NCBI GenBank assembly: GCA_914767715.1 | Contig: OU612072.1 | Coordinates: forward strand, 8,742,001-8,806,000 | Length of the DNA: 64,000 nucleotides | DNA from: Membranipora membranacea | Lineage: Eukaryota; Bryozoa; Gymnolaemata; Cheilostomatida; Membraniporidae | Direction: 5' to 3' | Part shown: positions 60,801 through 64,000 of the stretch, piece by piece | How the letters are laid out: each line of letters opens with the position of its first letter | Position numbering within the stretch: the first letter of the stretch is position 1 | Notes under the pieces: model-generated | What the model was told of the DNA's origin: nothing | The model's database searches: none | What the model saw: only the letters and a program-made list of their open reading frames with translations | Program-made: the position numbers and the translations under genes

Positions 60801-61270
60801 GAGGGAACCTTTACAGGGACGGATTTACTCCTGAGATTAATTTTATAGTCATCAGTTACGTTGTCATACATGGTGCCGATATCGTCTTCAAACCAATCCT
60901 GGGTTAAAGTTAATTCTGACTCAGAGTCATTCAAGTCGGCAGTATAACCGTTATCTGATCCTGCTAGGGATTCGCAGCTCGTTAAACGAGACGCTGCACA
61001 GCCTGACTCTATACAGTTATTGTGTACCAGACAAGATTCACTATGTGTCCATTTAGAAGGTAAACTTAGCTCAGAGAACGTACTCCAGGATGACCGGTTA
61101 CTAGTCAGACCTTTGTCTGATTCCGTCCCCTCAGGCAGACTAAAATAGCTGGAATCGAGGTTCAAGTATTGCAGAGTATCGTTCCAGGCAAGTTCATTAA
61201 TCCAGGTAACCTCAATGTCTTCTCCCTTCCGCTGCTCATCCTGCTCTGGGGCCTGTGCCGACATGCACAT
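45653..61270 (-). CDS. Nesprin-like KASH-domain nuclear envelope protein, 13 exons
   Basis: Minus-strand exons: 61270-59335, 57650-55342, 55026-54871, 54469-54224, 53995-53975, 52873-52730, 52486-52268, 51127-51023, 50643-50488, 50154-49991, 49412-49272, 49008-46387 and 45830-45653. All have GT-AG borders and compatible phases and sum to 8,397 nt (2,798 residues plus stop). An in-frame TAG directly precedes the start ATG at 61270. Architecture: about 1,400 disordered acidic and Ser-rich residues, a basic cluster (KKRRKRRPR), about 380 residues of acidic and spectrin-like helical exons, about 870 low-complexity residues, then a transmembrane segment and a C-terminal KASH tail. KASH proteins sit in the outer nuclear membrane and bind SUN proteins, linking the nucleus to the cytoskeleton. 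No calponin-homology actin-binding domains precede it, unlike giant nesprins 1 and 2. A 5' non-coding exon may exist. Confidence 0.85.
46387..49008 (-). CDS. KASH gene exon 12: 874-codon low-complexity exon
   Basis: Begins with the last spectrin-like helices (SEYSSVCTDAAHNY, LASLRRRLNHLMSD) and then becomes acidic and Ser-rich. It is punctuated by five Lys/Asn-rich basic clusters (KKNKNKGRKH, KKNKRNKKKKK, KKKDKKRRKKGK, RKKNKKKAI, RKKNKKTAA). The last two lie in a duplicated unit of about 30 residues, AVVxDxEXVPVxEPAVDRQRxxRxRKKNKK (46745-46675 and 46560-46470). It ends at donor GTCAGT (phase 2); reading past the donor gives a stop soon after. Confidence 0.85.
49272..52873 (-). CDS. KASH gene exons 6-11: spectrin-like helical region
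   Basis: Six exons of 144, 219, 105, 156, 164 and 141 nt encode an acidic lead-in (VLQWDDELDEENDT, DSEDSDIEDLHYVIQQSS) and amphipathic helices typical of spectrin repeats. Examples are KYIEWHATCQTNIKCLQ, VLDLIKKWQSLEK, LALERKEQSTTLCKIYRDIL, AHKLQQINDAVLVFE and YAIVHWHKWNTDCKDLE, with Trp at repeat-core positions. Length suits two to three repeats, continuing into exon 12 (RLVELEASFSEYSS). The tightly packed, phase-0-rich exons contrast with the giant exons on either side. Confidence 0.78.
51233..51343. repeat. Palindromic MITE, copy 3, in KASH intron
   Basis: AGTTTGATCCAATTTGCCTG at the left and GGCAAATTGAATCGGACTAAA at the right form the TIRs. It lies in the intron between exons 7 and 8. 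Confidence 0.75.
53605..53720. repeat. Palindromic MITE, copy 4, in KASH intron
   Basis: ATCAAACTTGATCCAACTTGCC at the left pairs with AAATTGGATGAAGCTTGATC at the right. Internal AAAGTTGCACCCC and GGGAAGCAACTT match the family. It lies between exons 5 and 6. Confidence 0.7.
54728..54834. repeat. Palindromic MITE, copy 5, in KASH intron
   Basis: The best-preserved copy: CAAGTTTGGTCCAGTTTGCC at the left and GGCAAACTGGATCAAACATG at the right. Inner GAGTTGCTTCCCCTCTACTG faces GGGGGGCAACTTTAATGC. It lies between exons 3 and 4. Confidence 0.8.
55342..57650 (-). CDS. KASH gene exon 2: acidic exon with DDVTS repeats
   Basis: About 770 codons, very rich in Asp, Glu, Pro, Ser and Thr. Near its start (57330-57040) a unit of about 40 residues is duplicated: PDITVTSPS, PDDNQ, QITE and LPTDDVT occur twice, followed by four PDDVTS-like hexamers. 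It ends SQADE at donor GTCAGT, phase 0. The stretch is likely an unstructured spacer. Confidence 0.82.
57651..59334 (-). other. KASH gene intron 1, nothing further seen
   Basis: A 1.7-kb AT-rich intron between exons 1 and 2. No exon with both splice borders and a compatible phase was found inside, and no recognisable repeat. Confidence 0.5.
59335..61270 (-). CDS. KASH gene exon 1: Ser-rich disordered N-terminus
   Basis: 645 codons from the ATG at 61270 (a second ATG lies two codons later at 61264). It opens with an acidic, partly ordered stretch (VTWINELAWNDTLQYLNLD) and becomes Ser/Thr/Pro/Arg-rich with many SP and RS sites (SPRTHQQEV, KSPSADNTPTTINSS). This is a candidate phosphorylation or microtubule-binding region. 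It ends at donor GTGAGT after SPSDS, phase 1. No globular domain recognised. Confidence 0.8.
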
Positions 61271-64000
61271 CTAACTTGAGGCTGGTGCGTAATGATTGCG
61301 TAGTGCTTTGATCCACGCTTCAATTGATTATACCTCGCTCACGTGGGCTGGGCTTACAGGCTTACACAATAACCATTAATGCTTTGCCGCGCTGGTTGAT
61401 TATTTATTCACGGAGAAGGAACTTCGATACAGTTTTAATAAGCCTAAAGCCAACTAAATTATGCCTCAGTCACTTTATAAGAGCCACTTCAATAAAAGTA
61501 TCACCAGCTCCAGCTAAGATGATCCAGATTTGTTCTTATAATCCAGTATAATTGGGTAACAAAACAACCCCTTCCAGCTTGAAGTCCCTGCTGCTATCAG
61601 TGAGCCTTGATCGAAGTAGACTTATTCCCAATGGTAATACTTGCTCAATGCTGCTCACCCAAAAGTTGCTGCAATGTTGACTGAAGCTTAACAACCTATC
61701 TCCTCACATAATATTACACTTTGGGGTGTTATGTACATAGAAGGCTAATAAGAGCAACGAAATACTGTTTTGAATTTAATCAAATGAGTTGGATTAGATC
61801 CAGCAATAAGTGAGCTTTGATCCTCTAGTCTGTATAACAACTCAGGTCAGCGTGCTGCAAATCGATGATAGTATAGATAGCTTATCGACGAATTAAAATT
61901 CCTCAGGACTTTCCAGGTGTCCAACTCTATTTGATATGTCACCGTCCGGCTGATAACTCGGCTATCTTTTGTGTCACCTTCGCTGATTTTTGTCAATGCA
62001 GATCATTGAGGAAGAGAAAGGAACTGATAAGAAATAGCCACTGAGCTTCCCCGAATGCTTGTTAATAATTGTAACTTGCAGCTGTGAGTGAATCGGAATC
62101 GAAACTGAAGTGTCATATAGGACGTTTATGACACGAAACATGAAAGCTTACACCTCATTGCAAATAATAACCAGTGGCCTTTGTTATGTAAACCTTTTCA
62201 ACTGATAAACTGAGTAGTATAAATTCCCCCACAATGCTGAGATGTAATTTGACATGGTAGCCTATTTTAATTACCAGAAATATGAATACTAGTCAATAGT
62301 GTAAGCCAACTAGCTGGCTCATCCTTTTTATGTTAGAAATGTTGATATATTCTGCATTATTAACAGCGGTTCATCTTGTAAAGCAACCAGAACAAAAGCC
62401 GGCAGCCGATCTCAATGCAAGTATTTGGTTGTGAGTGCAGAACGTCAGCTTCGAGCCTTGCTGCTAAAATCTCACTAAATAAAAGAGCTGCTAAGGCACA
62501 ATATTGTTGTTTTCAAGAACTTAAGAATCTATATTTTCACTATCGAGAGGAAAGCTTGGTTTATTTGCTGACGATTGTTCGATAGAAGCCCCATTACTTG
62601 AGTTCTAAGTACATTGCTTGTTATTTTTGGAGTCCAAGATGCTGACTTTTGATGAATTAAAACAATCTCTAAAAATTCTCATACCAGTGTGTTTTTGCAA
62701 CTGATGTGTTTGTTGGTCTGACGCTTTTGCCATCAAAATAAAAATCACTTGTGCAAATGCCAAATCAAACAGCTCCGTGAAAACACTACATAACTTATGA
62801 TAAACCAATAGTAAATCATTTGACTGGACTGTTTTCTGTTTGCTCAATCACTCTTCCATAATTACACATTCTCTTTTCGACCTGCTAATTTGCTGTGCAC
62901 ACATATCAAGTAAAAATTGACCAACTTTACATAACATGATTGGAGTCACTTATAACTACGCTAAAAATTGCTCAATGAATCAGGTTATAGCGTGTCAAAG
63001 TCACTTACAGTCAACTCAGGCTATTTCTATAAATCCATCTACCTACGACCATGCTTGTCCTAACTAGCTAATATCACTGCCTTATATTGGTTTTCATAAC
63101 CAAGAAAGCCAATTACCGTACATTTTAGCATATCCTACATCAACAACAGCTATATTTTTCTAAAGCCCAATTGCCTTAATAGCCAATTTCCAAACCCCAT
63201 CGACAAGCTGGTACACACGCCAGTCGTCAACATGGAAATTAATGTTTTAACCATTCCAAACAAGTTACATGACCCCGGTCGCCTACTTCTAGATCCATCC
63301 ATCAACCTCCACCAAATCAAACTATGATTCACAGCTGTGAGGAAGCGGCCATGACCGTCTTCATCCTGCCAAACGTCGACAGAATTACTTATTCTGAGAA
63401 GCTGTCCAGGGACTAGGAGAGGTTGTGGAGATGATTATTATCGCTGTCTTATGGTGATTACTCCGGTTTTAAACCTATATAATCATGATTGATGATCTTC
63501 CCTTGTACTTCAGCTGGTATGACGATGTTTGTCTGAATATTCATCTCCGGGGACGATCCTATATTTAGTGTGTCGATGAGGCACACACCGCCGGCTAGCA
63601 GTGCCTGAGGTCAAACTGCATATTGTTTTCAGCTGAATTGTTTTGGCAGACGAATGGTCTAACAGCGCGTGATGTCTTTCGTACGCATTTGATTGTTGAG
63701 AAAACAGAGTTGATGTTTTTCTGCCAAGAGACAATCCCTAGAGATTTGAGATTCATTGAGTACTTTGCCCTTGCAATAATGATCTTATCCTTTTCTACAT
63801 ATTATATGTATCAATGGCAGGGATTATGCACCCTTTGACGTTTTAATATTTTATACAAATACAATTATTAAACAAATTTATTGAAAGTGAGAAGTTTCTG
63901 TTTTTCCAATTATATAGTGGAGAGGTTTGTCATTTGGTAGCTTATGTCATTAGATCTCATCAAGCACAAATAAACCTATCCTCCTACTAATATCTGTCAG
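61271..64000. other. Upstream/intergenic region, no gene seen
   Basis: AT-rich sequence 5' of the KASH gene, with short stop-limited frames and no convincing splice-bounded exon. It presumably holds the KASH promoter. No clear TATA box lies within 150 bases of 61270, which fits a housekeeping-type start. Confidence 0.45.

Overview
The window is AT-rich animal DNA. Protein-coding exons are short and separated by GT-AG introns, and long stretches are filled with transposon debris: hAT-type and TTAA-type DNA elements, CR1/L2-like and RTE-like LINEs, tRNA-derived SINE-like pieces and foldback MITEs. A KASH-domain nuclear-envelope gene, secreted multi-exon genes and this mix of LINEs suggest a metazoan, most likely a marine invertebrate. 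The sequence alone does not settle the phylum. There are no bacterial operons, CRISPR arrays or rRNA genes.

Layout. (1) 1-5.1 kb: a three-exon gene for a small secreted eight-cysteine peptide (1167-2588, +), with a decayed extra exon in its second intron, followed by foldback repeats. (2) 5.2-10.4 kb: an 11-exon secreted glycoprotein resembling PQQ-like beta-propellers (+). (3) 10.4-20 kb: repeat-rich, with a hAT-type element, a rotted LINE, a possible one-exon cysteine-rich peptide (15609-15791, -) and a recently inserted, 5'-truncated RTE-like LINE with a perfect 17-bp target duplication. (4) 20-29 kb: a segmental tandem duplication carrying two paralogous two-exon genes on the minus strand for secreted, furin-site-containing cysteine proteins. 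The two blocks are separated by a 2.15-kb element with long inverted repeats. (5) 29-43 kb: two full-length but dead non-LTR retrotransposons in opposite orientation, each hit by further DNA transposons. The minus-strand copy has an RNase H1-type hybrid-binding domain at the start of ORF1. The plus-strand copy lies inside a TTAA-flanked long-inverted-repeat element. (6) 43-45 kb: a pentanucleotide satellite and a SINE-like piece. (7) 45.6-61.3 kb: one large minus-strand gene of 13 exons, all phase-compatible, encoding about 2,798 residues. It has a long disordered N-terminal half, spectrin-like helical exons, a 900-residue low-complexity exon with repeated basic clusters, and a C-terminal KASH domain. 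I see no gene in 61.3-64 kb.

The strongest biology is the nesprin-like KASH gene, whose linker domains and missing actin-binding CH domains differ from textbook nesprins. Next come the paired secreted factors and the LINE ORF1 with a hybrid-binding domain. Splice models were derived by hand from splice signals and reading phase; no transcript or database support was available.
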